Counted from the stretch's first letter, positions 27,002 to 37,002 are shown. The stretch: 64,000 nt of DNA from Kushneria aurantia DSM 21353 (GCF_000382245.1 NZ_KB907863.1:99340-163339); one strand, 5' to 3'. Numbers and translations are program-made. Notes: a model not told the origin generated them from the letters alone.

Positions 27002-27352
27002 ATGAGCGAGCATGACAACGCCTCGATACGACACGATAGTGACCCGGTGGCGCTGGACGGCGACGGTCATCTCGAACACTTCGACGACTGGAGCCCGGCC
27101 GTCGCCAACTGGCTTGCCGAGCGGGAAGGGCGCGAGCTGAGCGATGACCACTGGGAAATTCTCTATCTGCTGCGCGATTTCTATACCCGCTTTGACATGG
27201 CGCCGGCAATGCGTGCGCTGGTCAAGGCGACGCGCCAGCAGCTGGGCGAAAAGAAGGGCAGCTCGATCTATCTGATGCGGCTCTTCCCGGACAGCCCGGC
27301 GCGCGTGGCGGCGCGGCTGGCCGGCCTGCCACGCCCTACCAACTGCCTCTGA
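27002..27352 (+). CDS. tusE: Sulfur carrier TusE (DsrC family)
   Basis: A 116-residue DsrC-family protein. The C-terminal arm ends PRPTNCL with the sulfur-carrying penultimate Cys (C115); the core contains SDDHWEILYLLRDFY. It takes persulfide sulfur from TusBCD and hands it to MnmA. The second, inner Cys found in dissimilatory DsrC is absent, which fits the TusE role. The N-terminus is a little longer than in E. coli. Confidence 0.93.
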   Translation: MSEHDNASIRHDSDPVALDGDGHLEHFDDWSPAVANWLAEREGRELSDDHWEILYLLRDFYTRFDMAPAMRALVKATRQQLGEKKGSSIYLMRLFPDSPARVAARLAGLPRPTNCL

Positions 27353-27372
27353 TTCACTATTACCGAGCGGCC

Positions 27373-27963
27373 ATGAACTTTCTCGCCCACGCTCGACTGG
27401 CGCAGCACGGCAGTGATGATTTTCTGTTCGGCAATCTGATCGCCGATGGCCTCAAGGGACCGGTTCCCGCCGGCCTTGCACTGCAAACCGCCCTCGGCGT
27501 GCGCTTTCATCGCCGCCTCGATGCGCTGATCGACCGCGACGCCATTACCCGGGCGCTGCACGCCCGTGCCCCTCGCCCGCAGCGCCGGGTAACGGGTATT
27601 GCGCTGGATATCGTGTGGGATCACTTTCTCGCCCGGCGGCAGCACGATAGCGCCCTCAATGAGCGGATCTACCGGCTGCTGGCGCACCGCGAGGCGGAGA
27701 TTCCGCCGCGCCAACAGCGGCTTTTCCACTGCCTGCGCCAGCAGCGCTGGCTGGAAGCCTACGCCGATTTCGACTTCACCTGCCATGCAGTGGCGGGCGT
27801 CGGTCAGCGCCTGAGCGGGCGCAACTTGCTTGCCGAGCTGACGCCCTGGCTTTATCGAGAATATGACCTGCTGGAGGCAAGCTTTGTGGCGCTCTGGCCG
27901 CGCATGGAAGATCACGCCCGCCAACAGCGCGGCGCTTTCAGGCCTCCAGGCGCAGACAGCTGA
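27373..27963 (+). CDS. acpH: Acyl carrier protein phosphodiesterase
   Basis: AcpH removes the phosphopantetheine arm from ACP. The 196-residue protein has the family opening MNFLAHARLA, then FGNLIADGLKG, FHRRLDALID and VTGIALDIVWDHFLAR, carrying the metal-binding His and Asp residues of this HD-like fold. It follows tusE by 20 bases and converges on moeA; their 3' ends overlap by 26 bases. Confidence 0.9.
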   Translation: MNFLAHARLAQHGSDDFLFGNLIADGLKGPVPAGLALQTALGVRFHRRLDALIDRDAITRALHARAPRPQRRVTGIALDIVWDHFLARRQHDSALNERIYRLLAHREAEIPPRQQRLFHCLRQQRWLEAYADFDFTCHAVAGVGQRLSGRNLLAELTPWLYREYDLLEASFVALWPRMEDHARQQRGAFRPPGADS

Positions 27964-29134
27964 CGATGTCGCCGACGCTGACACTGCTGTTGGCCGGAAT
28001 GACCGCCAGCGCATCGGCCTGCACACAGGAGCGCAGTATCGAGGAGTCCTGGTCGGCAAAGGCATGGGCGTGATACTCGCCGCCTTCGAAGGTGAGGGCG
28101 ACGCGCATGTAGTGGCTGCGCGCCGCGGTGGTGGTGTCAAAAGCGGCGCGGGCGCTGATTCGCGGCAGCTCGCTCATCGCCGCGGCGCCCTGTAGCGCCC
28201 CCAGCAGCGGGCGCAGGAAAAGCCAGGCGCCAACGAAGGCAGATACCGGATTGCCTGCCAGTCCCACAAAGCGCGTGTCGCCAATTCGCCCCAGCGCCAG
28301 CGGCTTGCCGGGACGAATCGACAGGCGCCACAAATCGAGTTGGCCCAGCTGTTCGAGGGCATCGCGGACGTGATCCGCTTCGCCCACGGATACGCCGCCG
28401 GTGGTCACTACCACATCAGTTTCTGCAGCGGCGCGTGCCAGCGCCTCGCGAGTCGCCTGAGAGGTATCCGCCACGTGCTCGACCCGCGTCAGCTCGGCGC
28501 CAAAGCGCGGCAGCAGGTCGCTCAGCATGAAGCGATTGCTGTTGTAGATCTGCCCCGGCGCCAGCGTCTCACCGGGCATTTTAAGCTCATCACCGGTGGA
28601 GAGCAGGGCGATACGCGGGCGCCGGGTAACCGCGACCTCGGCAATCCCCTGGCCGGCGATAAAGCCAAGCGCCGCGCTGTTGAGCCTTGTGCCGGCCTCG
28701 ATCAGCGTCTCACCGCAGGTAATCTCGCGGCCGCGGGTGCGTACGCTGTTACCCTGCGCCAGCGGCGCCGGAATATAGACCCCATCGTCGCGCGACTCGA
28801 CCTGCTCCTGCATGACGACGCTATCGGCGCCCGCCGGCAGTGGCGCGCCGGTGAAGATGCGCGCGCAGCTGTTTGCCGCCAGCGGTGCGGCGGCGTCACC
28901 GGCCATGATGCGCTGGCTGACCGGCAGCACCCGGCCGGCATCGGCAGCGCGCAGGGCGTAGCCATCCATGGCGCTGTTATCGAAAGGTGGCGTGTCGAGC
29001 TGCGCTGTCAGCGTCTCGGCCAGTACGCGGCCGGCGGCCATTGCCAGCGAAACTCGCTCCGTGCTCAGCGGCGCAACGTCGGCAAGCAGCGCCGCCAGCG
29101 CCTGCTCGAGCGTATGCATGTCACTATCCGCCAT
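27938..29134 (-). CDS. moeA: Molybdopterin molybdotransferase
   Basis: A 398-residue MoeA that inserts molybdate into adenylated molybdopterin. Characteristic are the N-terminal DTPPFDNSAMDGYALRAAD, the GAPLPAGADSVVMQE block, and the MoCF domain with ALLSTGDEL, QIYNSNRFML and TTGGVSVGEADHV. The start overlaps the moaB end by 11 bases. A later ATG at 29119 is an alternative start. Confidence 0.94.
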   Translation of the reverse strand: MADSDMHTLEQALAALLADVAPLSTERVSLAMAAGRVLAETLTAQLDTPPFDNSAMDGYALRAADAGRVLPVSQRIMAGDAAAPLAANSCARIFTGAPLPAGADSVVMQEQVESRDDGVYIPAPLAQGNSVRTRGREITCGETLIEAGTRLNSAALGFIAGQGIAEVAVTRRPRIALLSTGDELKMPGETLAPGQIYNSNRFMLSDLLPRFGAELTRVEHVADTSQATREALARAAAETDVVVTTGGVSVGEADHVRDALEQLGQLDLWRLSIRPGKPLALGRIGDTRFVGLAGNPVSAFVGAWLFLRPLLGALQGAAAMSELPRISARAAFDTTTAARSHYMRVALTFEGGEYHAHAFADQDSSILRSCVQADALAVIPANSSVSVGDIVSCLRLEA

Positions 29135-29651
29135 GCTGGCCCCGCCCGGGGATCACCAGGTTGGCAAAGTTGCATGGCTTGTGACGACTGTCGAGCTGCT
29201 CGGCGAGGATACCGTCCCAACCGGTGCGGCAGGCCCCGGTAGAACCGGGCAGGCAGAACACCACAGTGCCGTTGGCAAGCCCCCCGAGTGCACGACTCTG
29301 CACCGTGGAGCTGCCCAGCTCGCGCCATGAAAGGTGGCGAAACAGCTCGCCGAAGCCTTCGATGTGGCTGTCGAGCAGCACGCTCACCGCCTCCGGCGTC
29401 GAATCCCGACCGGTAAAGCCGGTGCCGCCGGTAGTCAGCACGACCTGCACTGCGTCGTCAGCGATCAGTTGCGCCACTTCGGCGCGGATCCGGTAGAGAT
29501 CGTCGCGGATAATACGACGAAAAACGCAGCGATGGCCGGCACTCTGCAGTCGTTCGACCAGCAGATCGCCGGAGCGGTCGTTGCTTTCATCGCGCGTGTC
29601 GGAAATGGTCACAACCGCCACCGACAGTGAAATCATCGCCTCATCGCTCAC
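29124..29651 (-). CDS. moaB: Molybdenum cofactor biosynthesis protein MoaB/MogA family
   Basis: A 175-residue MoCF-fold protein with VTISDTRDESNDRSGD, VLTTGGTGFTGRDSTPEA and VFCLPGSTGACRTGWDGIL, characteristic of MoaB, which adenylates molybdopterin. I place the start at GTG 29651, because it overlaps the stop of the preceding gene as GTGA, a common coupling signal; ATG 29636 is the alternative. It forms a three-gene run with the DUF1244 gene and moeA. Confidence 0.9.
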   Translation of the reverse strand: MSDEAMISLSVAVVTISDTRDESNDRSGDLLVERLQSAGHRCVFRRIIRDDLYRIRAEVAQLIADDAVQVVLTTGGTGFTGRDSTPEAVSVLLDSHIEGFGELFRHLSWRELGSSTVQSRALGGLANGTVVFCLPGSTGACRTGWDGILAEQLDSRHKPCNFANLVIPGRGQHGG

Positions 29652-29989
29652 GTTGTGCTCTGCTCCTGCGCTGGCTGCTGCGCTTTTTTCGCCTGCTGAC
29701 GCGCCTCCAGCGCGCGCAGCTGCTCGTCGGTTGCCTCGGCCTGATAATGAGCCTTCCATTCGCTGTAGGGCATGCCGTAGACATACTCCCGAGCGCTTTC
29801 CGGTTCGAGCTCGATGTCGCGCTCAGCGGCGGCGCCGGCCAACCATTTCGACAGACAGTTGCGGCAGAAATCGGCCAGGATCATCAGATCGATGTTCTGC
29901 ACATCGCGGTTGTCATCGAGATGGCGCAGCAGGCGGCGAAAGGCGGCCGCCTCCAGCTCGATACGGGTCTGGTCGTCGAGATGATCCAT
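29648..29989 (-). CDS. DUF1244 family protein
   Basis: A 113-residue protein of the DUF1244 family. The domain covers about residues 5-100, with the conserved FCRNCLSKW motif (a CxxC pair) and YVYGMPYSEWKAHYQ. The function is unknown. ATG 29989 has GGAG six bases upstream; the open frame above it is not convincing. The C-terminal tail is a charged and Gln-rich helix. It overlaps moaB by four bases. Confidence 0.85.
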   Translation of the reverse strand: MDHLDDQTRIELEAAAFRRLLRHLDDNRDVQNIDLMILADFCRNCLSKWLAGAAAERDIELEPESAREYVYGMPYSEWKAHYQAEATDEQLRALEARQQAKKAQQPAQEQSTT

Positions 29990-30050
29990 GGATAGCTCCC
30001 AATATTGAAAAAGTCCGGTGTCGATGAACAAAGGACAGGGTCGAGCGCCT

Positions 30051-30683
30051 TCAGGTGCCCTCACCGGGAGCGCACACGGACAGCACCAGGGCGTCCTCTT
30101 CGCTGCGCGACACCTTGGCGTGCCCCATGTCGCTGTCGAAGTAGAGACTATCGCCGGCCTCGAGGGCAAGCGGCTCATAGTCTTCGCTGTAAAACAGAAT
30201 GCTGCCCTCCAGCACCATCAGAAACTCCTCACCACCGTGGCGCACCCAGTCACTGAAGGCCTCGATACTGCGCGCCCGCACCCGGGTCTTGAAAGGCGTC
30301 ATCAGCTTTGGCATACGCTGAGCGCCGAGCAGTTCGTGTTCATAGGTCGGGGTAGGGTGGCGCTGCCCCTGACCGCACCGGGTCAGATCGCGCCGACCGT
30401 TGCCACGCGGCGGCTGCGACGGACGCTTGAGTAGCTGGGGCAGGTCGATATCGAGCCCGATCACCAGCTTCTGGACGACCACGAAACTGGGCGAGATCTG
30501 GTCGTTTTCGATCCTGGAAAGCGTTGAGCGCGCCACACCGGTGCGCCGACTGACCTCCTCGAGGGTCCAGCGCCGGGTGCGGCGAATGCCACGCAGTCGC
30601 TCCCCCAGTCGCAGCGGCTCGACAAAAGGTGCTTCGTCCCGGGCTATCTGAACGGCCCGGTGGGGATTTTCGGAGTCGGTCAT
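30051..30683 (-). CDS. XRE-family regulator with C-terminal cupin domain
   Basis: A 210-residue regulator. Residues about 26-80 form an XRE helix-turn-helix (LRGIRRTRRWTLEEVSRRTG, VARSTLSRIENDQISPS), and about 125-208 a cupin sensor domain (GGEEFLMVLEGSILFY, LEAGDSLYFDSDMGHAKV). Such regulators usually sense a small metabolite and control a neighbouring gene. It is divergent from proVWX, and inverted repeats overlap the predicted proV promoter, so it may control betaine uptake; that is an inference. The start is ATG 30683. Confidence 0.85.
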   Translation of the reverse strand: MTDSENPHRAVQIARDEAPFVEPLRLGERLRGIRRTRRWTLEEVSRRTGVARSTLSRIENDQISPSFVVVQKLVIGLDIDLPQLLKRPSQPPRGNGRRDLTRCGQGQRHPTPTYEHELLGAQRMPKLMTPFKTRVRARSIEAFSDWVRHGGEEFLMVLEGSILFYSEDYEPLALEAGDSLYFDSDMGHAKVSRSEEDALVLSVCAPGEGT

Positions 30684-30791
30684 GGGGCCGAACCTGATCG
30701 CATATAGGGCTATCCTGGCACAGCCCGGCGGTCGGGCACAGCGCCCATGAACCTTATCCCGGTACAGGCTCGCGATTTTAATCAAACGCCC

Positions 30792-30826
30792 TTATGATTG
30801 ATGCGTAAATCATAAAAACCTATGAT
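30792..30826 (+). promoter_or_regulatory. Predicted proV promoter with overlapping inverted repeat
   Basis: TTGATG (30798-30803) and TATGAT (30821-30826) are 17 bases apart, a good sigma-70 pair. An inverted repeat TTATGATT (30792-30799) / AATCATAA (30808-30815) covers the -35 box and spacer, and a further ATGAT follows in the -10. This is the layout of a repressor operator. It lies 112 bases before the proV start. Confidence 0.55.
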
Positions 30827-30938
30827 ATCTGACGATTTGAAAACAAAAGTTACTGCAGTGTCACAGGGTGAACAGCCATAAGTCGCTGATATATCCCGAC
30901 TGTGAACCAATCGCCGCAGACACAGGAATCGGACAAGA

Positions 30939-32138
30939 ATGAGCGATGAAAAGGCCATCAAGATTCGGGTCAAGGGCCTTACCAAGGTGTTCGGCGACAA
31001 CCCGGAAAAAGCGATCAAGCTGCGCGATGAGGGTTACGGGCGTACCGAGATACTCAAGCAGAGCGGCCAGACGCTGGGGCTCTCCAACATCGATTTCGAT
31101 GTCTACGAGGGCGAGCTGCTGGTCATCATGGGCCTGTCGGGGTCGGGCAAATCGACCTTGATCCGCTGTCTCAACCGTCTTATCGAGCCCACCGAGGGCG
31201 ATATCGTGATCGACGGTGAAAATATCCCCACTCTCGATGAAAAGGCGCTGCGCGAATGCCGCCGTCGTCACTTCTCGATGGTGTTTCAGCACTTCGCGCT
31301 GTTTCCTCACCGTAGCGTGCGCCGCAACGCCGAATATGGCCTCGAGGTGCGCGGCGTTGACAGCCAGGAGCGTCACAAAAAAGCCGACGATGCGCTCAAG
31401 CAGGTGGGCCTGGAGGGCTGGGAGGACGCCATGCCCAGCCAGCTCTCCGGCGGCATGCAGCAGCGCGTGGGGCTGGCCCGAGCGCTGGCCAACGACGCCA
31501 GCGTGCTGCTGATGGACGAGGCCTTTTCGGCGCTCGACCCGCTGATCAAACGTGAAATGCAGCAGGAACTGATCGAGCTGCAGGAGCGCACCCGCAAGAC
31601 CACCATCTTCATCACCCACGACCTTGACGAGGCGATCAACATCGCCGATCGCATCGTGCTGCTCAAGGATGGTGAAGTGGTCCAGATCGGCACGCCCGAG
31701 CAGATTCTCACCGCCCCTGCGGATGACTATGTCGCCCGCTTCGTCGAAGGCGTCGACATGACCCGTATCCTGACTGCCGAAGCGGCCATGAAGCCGGTGC
31801 GCGCCACCGCCCGCGACGATGACGGTCCGCGCACGGCGCTCTACAAGATGCGTGAAAACAGCCTCGAATCGATCTACGTGGTAGACAGCGAACGGCGGCT
31901 TCTGGGCATCGTCACCGCCGAACAGCTGGGCAAGGCGGAGGGCGTGGAGTCGATTCGCGACCTGGTCGACAGCGACTGCCCCAAAGTCGGTCCCGACGAA
32001 CCTCTTCAGGCGCTTTTCGGCATGTTCGAGCAGCGTAACTACCCGATTGCGGTAATTGATGAGCAGGCGCGTCTCAAGGGCGTGGTAGTCAGGGGTGCCG
32101 TGATCGAACAGCTCGCCAGAGCGGGAGACAAATCATGA
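30939..32138 (+). CDS. proV: Glycine betaine/proline ABC transporter ATP-binding protein
   Basis: A 399-residue ProV. Walker A is GLSGSGKST (residues 65-73), the signature [15 protein letters not shown], and Walker [13 protein letters not shown]. Two CBS repeats occupy the C-terminal ~120 residues ([20 protein letters not shown] and [19 protein letters not shown]), the ionic-strength sensor of osmotically gated importers. It drives uptake of betaine-type compatible solutes. The stop overlaps the proW start as ATGA. Confidence 0.94.
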   Translation: MSDEKAIKIRVKGLTKVFGDNPEKAIKLRDEGYGRTEILKQSGQTLGLSNIDFDVYEGELLVIMGLSGSGKSTLIRCLNRLIEPTEGDIVIDGENIPTLDEKALRECRRRHFSMVFQHFALFPHRSVRRNAEYGLEVRGVDSQERHKKADDALKQVGLEGWEDAMPSQLSGGMQQRVGLARALANDASVLLMDEAFSALDPLIKREMQQELIELQERTRKTTIFITHDLDEAINIADRIVLLKDGEVVQIGTPEQILTAPADDYVARFVEGVDMTRILTAEAAMKPVRATARDDDGPRTALYKMRENSLESIYVVDSERRLLGIVTAEQLGKAEGVESIRDLVDSDCPKVGPDEPLQALFGMFEQRNYPIAVIDEQARLKGVVVRGAVIEQLARAGDKS

Positions 32139-32962
32139 ATTTCGATGTGCCCAGAATACCGCTGGGGGACTGGATCGAGGCCGGCCTCGACTTTTTTACC
32201 GACCACTTCTCGGGGCTGACCCGCGGCTTCTCCTCCTTCACGCGTGGCGGTATTTCGCTGCTCAATGACGGTCTGATGTGGGTCAACCCCTGGCTGATTA
32301 TCCTCGCCGTCTGTCTGCTCTGCTGGCGTGCCGGCGGTGTCAAACTGGCCGTCTTCGCCCTGCTGGGGCTGGGGCTGATTCTCAATCTGGGGCTGTGGGA
32401 TCCGATGATCCAGACCCTGACGCTGGTGTTGATCGCCACTCTGCTCGCCATCGTCATTGCGCTGCCGACGGGCATACTGGCGGCGCTTTCGGAGCGTTTC
32501 TACCGCATTATCATGCCGGTGCTGGATTTCATGCAGACCATGCCGGCCTTCGTCTATCTGATTCCGGCCATTCCGTTTTTCGGTATCGGCGCGGTGGCGG
32601 GCATTTTTGCCACGGTCATCTTCTCCATGCCACCGGCAATCCGCTTTACCGCCCTGGGCATTCGTCAGGTGCCCGGCGAGCTGATGGAAGCGGCCGACGC
32701 CTACGGCTCCACCCGCAGCCAGAAGCTTTTCAAGCTGCAGCTGCCGCTGTCGCTGCCCACCATCATGGCGGGTATCAACCAGACCATCATGCTGGCGCTG
32801 TCGATGGTCGTGATCGCCGCCATGATCGGCGCCGATGGTCTGGGGACCGAAGTGTGGCGTGCCATTCAACGTCTACAGCCGGGTGCCGGTTTCGAGGCGG
32901 GTATTGCCGTGGTCATTCTGGCCATGCTGCTCGACCGTCTCACCCAGGCGCTGCGCCGCTAG
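32135..32962 (+). CDS. proW: Glycine betaine/proline ABC transporter permease
   Basis: A 275-residue permease with about six membrane helices and the family block MPVLDFMQTMPAFVYLIPAI. The EAA loop is in EAADAYGSTRSQKLFKLQLP. It is shorter at the N-terminus than E. coli ProW, as in many ProW/OpuAB proteins. Coupled to proV by a four-base overlap and followed by two binding-protein genes. Confidence 0.94.
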   Translation: MNFDVPRIPLGDWIEAGLDFFTDHFSGLTRGFSSFTRGGISLLNDGLMWVNPWLIILAVCLLCWRAGGVKLAVFALLGLGLILNLGLWDPMIQTLTLVLIATLLAIVIALPTGILAALSERFYRIIMPVLDFMQTMPAFVYLIPAIPFFGIGAVAGIFATVIFSMPPAIRFTALGIRQVPGELMEAADAYGSTRSQKLFKLQLPLSLPTIMAGINQTIMLALSMVVIAAMIGADGLGTEVWRAIQRLQPGAGFEAGIAVVILAMLLDRLTQALRR

Positions 32963-33087
32963 CGCCAGCTCGGCTGACATTACATGCCGAAGTGCCGGTC
33001 GGCGCTTCGGATGTCACCCGCTACCCCGATCTGGTGGTGGATTACACGAGCCTGCCAGGCAGGCCTTGCAATAAAGAGGGGACTTGT

Positions 33088-33990
33088 ATGACTTTCAGCA
33101 TTTCCGCCAAGCGTCATTCACTCACCCGCGCCGTGGCCATGGGCGCGGCACTGACCGCCGGACTGGGCGTCAGCGCAGCGGCCACCGCCGAGCAGAACCA
33201 GGGCAGCATCAGTCTGGCCTATGTCGAGTGGTCCGACGCCGTGGCGTCTACCAATGTCGTACGGTCGGTACTCGAGGATGCCGGCTACGATGTCAGCACC
33301 TCGTCGCTCTCCGCCGCCGCCATGTGGCAGGCGATTGCCACCGGCGATGCCGATGCCATGGTCGCCGCCTGGCTGCCCACCACCCATGAAAGTTACTACG
33401 AGCGGCTGAAGGACCAGGTGGTCGATCTGGGCCCCAATTTCGAGGGGACCAAGCTGGGCCTGGTCGTGCCGGACTATGTGACCGATGTCACTTCGATCGG
33501 CGATCTGGCCGATCACGCCGGCGAGTTCGATAACCGTATCGTAGGCATCGACCCGGGTGCCGGCATCATGTCGACCACTGAAGAGGCGATGGAAGCCTAC
33601 GATCTCACCGACATGAACCTGGTCAGCGGCAGCGGTGCCACCATGACCGCCGCGCTGGGCAGCGCGATCAACAACGAAGAGCCGATCGTGGTCACCGGCT
33701 GGACGCCGCACTGGATGTTTGCCCGCTGGGACGTGCACTATCTCGACGATCCGAAAGATGCTTATGGCGGCGCCGAGCACATCGACACCGTCGTGCGCCA
33801 GGGGCTGCAGGAGGACATGCCGGTTGCGGCCTGTATCCTGGATAATTTCCACTGGGATTCCGAAAGCATCGGCGAGGTCATGCTGTTGAATCAGCAGGAA
33901 GGTAGCGATCCCTATGAAAACGCCAGGCAGTGGGTCAACAACCACCCGGACGTGGTCAGTGAGTGGACTTCGGGCTGCTCGCAGAGCTAA
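33088..33990 (+). CDS. proX: Glycine betaine ABC transporter substrate-binding protein (copy 1)
   Basis: A 300-residue OpuAC/ProX-type periplasmic binding protein. A Sec signal peptide ends about residue 34 (SAAATAEQ). The mature part begins SISLAYVEWSDAVASTNVV and carries GWTPHWMFARWDVHYLDDP, whose Trp residues form the quaternary-amine cage of this family. Two Cys (in VAACILDNF and SGCSQS) could form a disulfide. The ATG follows AAAGAGGGG by six bases. A terminator-like hairpin separates it from a paralogue. Confidence 0.92.
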   Translation: MTFSISAKRHSLTRAVAMGAALTAGLGVSAAATAEQNQGSISLAYVEWSDAVASTNVVRSVLEDAGYDVSTSSLSAAAMWQAIATGDADAMVAAWLPTTHESYYERLKDQVVDLGPNFEGTKLGLVVPDYVTDVTSIGDLADHAGEFDNRIVGIDPGAGIMSTTEEAMEAYDLTDMNLVSGSGATMTAALGSAINNEEPIVVTGWTPHWMFARWDVHYLDDPKDAYGGAEHIDTVVRQGLQEDMPVAACILDNFHWDSESIGEVMLLNQQEGSDPYENARQWVNNHPDVVSEWTSGCSQS

Positions 33991-34018
33991 GTCGCACAGG
34001 GTTATTTCATGACCTGCT

Positions 34019-34060
34019 ATCGGCCGGCCTCCGATTACCGGGGGCCGGCCGATTTTATGT
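34019..34060 (+). terminator. Hairpin between the two proX genes
   Basis: ATCGGCCGGCC (34019-34029) pairs perfectly with GGCCGGCCGAT (34043-34053), followed by TTTATGTTTT. This should reduce read-through into the second binding-protein gene or protect the upstream message. Confidence 0.72.
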
Positions 34061-34088
34061 TTTATCCGAACATGACAGGAAGCATCAC

Positions 34089-34973
34089 ATGAATTTCAGG
34101 GCTTCAAACGGCTATTCGCTGATCGGTGCATTCGCGTTCGCTGCGCTGACAGGCGCTAATCCGGCCTCGGCCGAAGCGCGCGACAACAGCATCAATCTGG
34201 CCTATGTCGAGTGGCCGGATGCCATTGTCTCTACCAACGTCATGCGCGTGGTGCTGGAAGACGCCGGCTTCGAGGTCGAGACGTCACTGCTGTCGGCTGC
34301 GGCAATGTGGCAGGCCGTCGCCAGCGGCGAGGCCGACGCCATGGTCGATGCCTGGTTGCCGACCACCCAGCAGGAATACTACCAGCGTCACGAGGATCAG
34401 GTCGTCGACCTGGGCGCCAATCTCGACGGCACCCGGCAGGGGCTGGTGGTACCGGACTACGTCGACAACGTCGCCTCGATCGGCGATCTTGCCGATCACG
34501 CCGGCGAATTCGACGACCGTATCGTGGGCATCGACCCCGGCGACGGCATTATGCAGAGAACCGAGGCGGCCATGGCGACGTATGGTCTTGCCGACATGAA
34601 CCTCGTCGGCGTCAGCGATGCCACCATGATCGACGCACTCGAAAGCGCGATCGATAGCAACGAAGCGATCGTGGTCACCGGCTGGACGCCGCACTGGATG
34701 TTCGCCCGCTGGGATCTGCGCTACCTCGACGACCCCGAACACGCCTACGGCGGCGCCGAGCAGATCCACACCATCGTACGCCAGGGGCTGCGCGAGGAGA
34801 TGCCGGTGGCGACCTGTATTCTCGACAACTTTCAGTGGACGCCGGAGACGATCAACCAGGCGATGCTCATGAATCAGCAGGAGGACGCCACCGCCTACGA
34901 CAATGCCCGGCAGTGGGTCAATAATCACCAGGATGTGGTCAGTGCGTGGACGCAGGGCTGCGCGCAGGAATGA
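34089..34973 (+). CDS. Glycine betaine ABC transporter substrate-binding protein (copy 2)
   Basis: A 294-residue paralogue of the preceding ProX with the same domain order and a signal peptide ending near NPASAEAR. INLAYVEWPDAIVSTNVMR and GWTPHWMFARWDLRYLDDP align residue by residue with copy 1, and both Cys are kept. The mature parts look roughly three-quarters identical by eye, so this is a tandem duplication with some divergence. AGGAAG precedes the ATG. It may bind the same or a slightly different solute through the single ProVW. Confidence 0.9.
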   Translation: MNFRASNGYSLIGAFAFAALTGANPASAEARDNSINLAYVEWPDAIVSTNVMRVVLEDAGFEVETSLLSAAAMWQAVASGEADAMVDAWLPTTQQEYYQRHEDQVVDLGANLDGTRQGLVVPDYVDNVASIGDLADHAGEFDDRIVGIDPGDGIMQRTEAAMATYGLADMNLVGVSDATMIDALESAIDSNEAIVVTGWTPHWMFARWDLRYLDDPEHAYGGAEQIHTIVRQGLREEMPVATCILDNFQWTPETINQAMLMNQQEDATAYDNARQWVNNHQDVVSAWTQGCAQE

Positions 34974-34995
34974 AAGACAGCGAAAAAGCCGTCAA

Positions 34996-35030
34996 CACAA
35001 CGGCCGGCTCGTCATGAGCCGACCGTTGTG
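34996..35030. terminator. Hairpin after the second proX
   Basis: CACAACGG (34996-35003) pairs with CCGTTGTG (35023-35030), with an inner CGGCTC/GAGCCG stem and one mismatch. It lies between convergent proX2 and pdxH. The T tract is weak on the plus strand; the minus strand continues to GGCTTTTTCG. Confidence 0.65.
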
Positions 35031-35077
35031 CGCGTTTCTGTCGCATCGGAGGCCGCATTGGAGAGAGAGTGGGCCGC

Positions 35078-35722
35078 TCAGGGCGCCAAACGGCTCTTGA
35101 GCCAGCTTTTTTCGGTGCTGCGCCAGCGGTAGCGGATGCGGTCGTGCAAACGGCTGGCCTGGCCCTGCCAGAACTCCATCATCTCCGGTATCACCCGGTA
35201 GCCACCCCAGTGTGGCGGACGCTCCACCTCGCGGTTGTCGTAGGCGCTCTCGAAGCGTCGGGTACGGTCATTGAGCCACTGGCGGTCGGGAATCTCGACG
35301 CTCTGCTGTGAAATCCATGCGCCCAACTGGCTATTACGCGGTCGCGAGTGGAAGTAGGCATCCGACTGATCGGCGCTGACCTGCTCCACGCGTCCCTCGA
35401 CACGCACCTGACGCTGCAATCCGGGCCACCAGAATACCAGCGCCGCATTGGGACGGTTGGCCAGCTCACTGCCCTTGTGACTCTGGTAGCCGGTATAGAA
35501 CACCAGACCGTGCTCGTCGAAGTCCTTGAGCAGCACAATGCGGGCGTGCGGCATGCCGCTGTTGTCGGCGGTCGCCAGGGTCATGACGTTGGCGTCGTCG
35601 CGGTCGCTCTCGACGGCGGCATTGAGCCACTCGGAAAACAGCGGCCAGGGCGTTTCCGGGGTGTTGTCGTGGTCCAGAAATTCGCCGGTGTAGTCACGTC
35701 GGATGTCGGAAAGATTGCTCAT
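35078..35722 (-). CDS. pdxH: Pyridoxamine 5'-phosphate oxidase
   Basis: A 214-residue FMN enzyme that makes pyridoxal phosphate, the cofactor used for example by EctB in this window. Family motifs include MTLATADNSGMPHARIVLLK, FYTGYQSHKGSEL, SRPRNSQLGAW and the C-terminal WQGQASRLHDRIRY. ATG 35722 follows an AAGGAAA site by seven bases; upstream codons lack support. Confidence 0.94.
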   Translation of the reverse strand: MSNLSDIRRDYTGEFLDHDNTPETPWPLFSEWLNAAVESDRDDANVMTLATADNSGMPHARIVLLKDFDEHGLVFYTGYQSHKGSELANRPNAALVFWWPGLQRQVRVEGRVEQVSADQSDAYFHSRPRNSQLGAWISQQSVEIPDRQWLNDRTRRFESAYDNREVERPPHWGGYRVIPEMMEFWQGQASRLHDRIRYRWRSTEKSWLKSRLAP

Positions 35723-35786
35723 GAGTGGTTTCCTTGATGCTCCCGAGGCTGACTGACGCCTCTTGTCATGATCGGCACGGCACGGA

Positions 35787-36179
35787 TCAGGAGTCGGCGG
35801 CCTGCCAGCGATGAATCCAGCGACAATAGCTGAGGGCAAAGAGTCCCAGCGCCAGCGCCGCCAGGGCTTCCAGCATGCCCAGCCACCAGAGGCCGGGCAG
35901 CAGCAGCAGTGTCGCACCCTGCACCAGATAGAGCAGGCTGACAAAGGCCAGCCAGCCATAACCGCGGCGACGCTCGGAAGTCAGTACCAGCCCCAGCAGT
36001 ACCAGTGGCAGCACGCGAATGACCACCGGCAGCGCCGAATCGGTGCCGCCCGCGTTGGCCAGTGCCATACCACTGATGATGGTGATCACCAGCAGTACTG
36101 CCCAACTGGTCGTGACCACACGCCGCGCATACAGACGGGCGCGCTCGGCGCCGTAACGGGCCTGAAAATCACCGAACAC
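35787..36179 (-). CDS. DUF2069 membrane protein
   Basis: A 130-residue inner-membrane protein with four hydrophobic helices and the DUF2069 pattern (LLGLVLTSERRRGYGWLAFV). The function is unknown. It starts with GTG 36179, two bases after the wrbA stop; the wrbA-DUF2069 pair is also common in Pseudomonas and relatives. Confidence 0.85.
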   Translation of the reverse strand: MFGDFQARYGAERARLYARRVVTTSWAVLLVITIISGMALANAGGTDSALPVVIRVLPLVLLGLVLTSERRRGYGWLAFVSLLYLVQGATLLLLPGLWWLGMLEALAALALGLFALSYCRWIHRWQAADS

Positions 36180-36181
36180 GC

Positions 36182-36868
<687 letters not shown>

Positions 36869-37002
36869 TCAGTATCGCCGCTTGCTCACTGGCGTTGGCT
36901 CGGAGGCTCGGCTGGCGCCATGTTATTGAGTATACTGTGTTGCTACGTTCGATTGCGGCTCGAGCGCTCGCCCATCAATCATTATAGAGAAGTGATTCCG
37001 GC

